A DNA stretch of 64,000 nt. It comes from an uncultured Bacteroidota bacterium (lineage in GTDB: Bacteria; Bacteroidota; Bacteroidia; Bacteroidales; F082). The stretch covers positions 1 through 64,000 of the forward strand of contig CAJXKB010000005.1 of NCBI GenBank assembly GCA_913055825.1. Reading direction: 5' to 3'. The position numbers were made by a program, and so were the translations under genes. A model generated the notes under the pieces. It worked only from the letters and a program-made list of their open reading frames with translations. It was not told where the DNA came from and ran no database searches. Each line of letters opens with the position of its first letter. The stretch's first letter is position 1. Shown piece after piece: positions 63,075-64,000 of this stretch.

Positions 63075-64000
63075 ATGAAAGCATTTAAAGCTTATGATAT
63101 CAGAGGTGTTTACGGAAAAGACCTGACCCCTGAAATTGTTTATCGCATTGGATATTTCTTACCCCGGGTTTTACCTGCCGGGGAAATTTTAGTTGGTCGC
63201 GACATCCGCATATCCTCGGATGAAATGTTTGATGCGTTGGCCGACGGTATTACTGATGCAGGCGTAAATGTAGCTGATGCCGGACTTACTACCACACCGA
63301 TGGTTTACTGGGGAACCGGAAAATACAATTTTGATGCTTCGGTGATGATTACCGCCTCACATAATCCCAAAAACCACAACGGTTTGAAAATATCGGCTAA
63401 AAATGTACTTCCCGTAGGATTTGATACCGGTTTGAACCAATTGGAGAAACTGGTGGAATCGGACACCACAGTAACAAAAAAAACCAAGGGTAACATCCGC
63501 AAATTGGATATGAAACCAGATTATCTGTCATTTTTAAACGGCTACAAACAGGACTATTCCAATTTGAAACTGGCCATTGATTTTTCAAACGGCATGGCAT
63601 CGCTCTTTGCCAACGATTTGTTTGGCCACGATTTTATAGCCTTAAACGGCGATGCCGACGGCAACTTTCCCGGACATGAACCCAACCCGTTAGACCCTGT
63701 AAACCAAGATCAAATCAAGGAAGCCGTAAAGAAAAACCAATGTGATCTGGGAATTATTTTTGATGGTGATGCCGACCGTGTGATGTTTATCGATGAAAAA
63801 GGAGACTTTATTTCACCTGATCTGATCATTGCACTATTTGCCCACTATTTTCTTGAAGGAAAGCATAAAAAAGAAACTGTTGTCCACGACATTCGTACTT
63901 CCAAAGCTGTAGGTGAATACCTGGAGAAATTCAATGCCGAAACTGCTATCTGGAGAGTAGGACGGGCTTACGGCGCCACCAAATTGCGCGAACTTGACGG
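63075..64000 (+). CDS. Phosphomannomutase/phosphoglucomutase (5' part, cut by window edge)
   Basis: The frame is open from the ATG at 63075 to the right edge (308 codons). It shows the alpha-D-phosphohexomutase start KAFKAYDIRGVYGKDL, the phosphoserine loop ITASHNPKKHNGLK (about residue 98), and the metal-binding FDGDADRVMFIDEKGD. The enzyme interconverts hexose 1- and 6-phosphates, feeding nucleotide-sugar synthesis. The C-terminal part lies outside the window. The preceding 127 bases hold no clear promoter element. Confidence 0.93.
   Translation, partial: MKAFKAYDIRGVYGKDLTPEIVYRIGYFLPRVLPAGEILVGRDIRISSDEMFDALADGITDAGVNVADAGLTTTPMVYWGTGKYNFDASVMITASHNPKNHNGLKISAKNVLPVGFDTGLNQLEKLVESDTTVTKKTKGNIRKLDMKPDYLSFLNGYKQDYSNLKLAIDFSNGMASLFANDLFGHDFIALNGDADGNFPGHEPNPLDPVNQDQIKEAVKKNQCDLGIIFDGDADRVMFIDEKGDFISPDLIIALFAHYFLEGKHKKETVVHDIRTSKAVGEYLEKFNAETAIWRVGRAYGATKLRELD

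Overview
This 64 kb window comes from a Bacteroidota chromosome, most likely an anaerobic or facultatively anaerobic member of the Bacteroidales or a close relative. The evidence is a SusC/SusD pair, type IX secretion genes (gldJ, porU, porV), a stand-alone FtsE, a DAP decarboxylase with Bacteroidota-style motifs, pyruvate:ferredoxin oxidoreductase, and repeated -7 promoter elements of the form TAnnTTTG. I see no rRNA, tRNA, CRISPR array, phage or insertion sequence. Most of the window is ordinary, densely packed chromosome.

Layout. 1-2.8 kb: a nucleoside permease cut by the window edge, a TlpA-like thioredoxin, a family 4 uracil-DNA glycosylase and a truncated Rossmann-fold remnant. 2.9-5.1 kb: a three-gene unit (DUF134 regulator, NifX-like protein, Cys/Met gamma-lyase family enzyme) behind a promoter that abuts a perfect palindrome. 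5.3-12 kb: polysaccharide flippase, GpsA, a glycosyltransferase, a YfhO-like membrane protein and a DUF4834 protein. 12.3-29.6 kb: an unusual concentration of murein-peptide and murein-sugar genes. 29.6-34.4 kb: UvrD helicase, TrhA/HlyIII protein, RluA-type pseudouridine synthase and PanB. 34.5-41 kb: NifJ, a divergent DHOD-like protein and GdhA. 41.4-46.4 kb: SlyD, MltG, an acetyltransferase, YtxH and holin-like envelope proteins, Frr and FtsE. 46.4-50.8 kb: two glycosyltransferases and a TonB/ExbD/ExbB set. 51-54 kb: two tandem NhaD antiporters. 54-64 kb: MurF, GldJ, PorU, PorV, IspF and the start of a phosphomannomutase.

The most interesting region is 12.3-29.6 kb. On the minus strand, genes for LysA, an NlpC/P60 lipoprotein, a Tat-exported dipeptide epimerase, SusC, SusD and an exported LD-carboxypeptidase lie in one direction. 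Three of these families are the ones encoded by ykfA, ykfB and ykfC of Bacillus subtilis (LD-carboxypeptidase, L-Ala-D/L-Glu epimerase, gamma-D-Glu-diamino acid endopeptidase), here combined with an outer-membrane importer. A second, cytosolic epimerase, a PBP4-type D,D-peptidase, an NhaC-type antiporter and AnmK flank it. I infer a locus for capturing and breaking down murein peptides, from its own turnover or from other bacteria.

Other points of interest are a ten-copy 16-bp minisatellite beside a GC-rich, hairpin-forming segment (14.5-14.9 kb), a perfect palindrome touching the DUF134 promoter, the tandem NhaD pair, and the gldJ-porU-porV-ispF arrangement.
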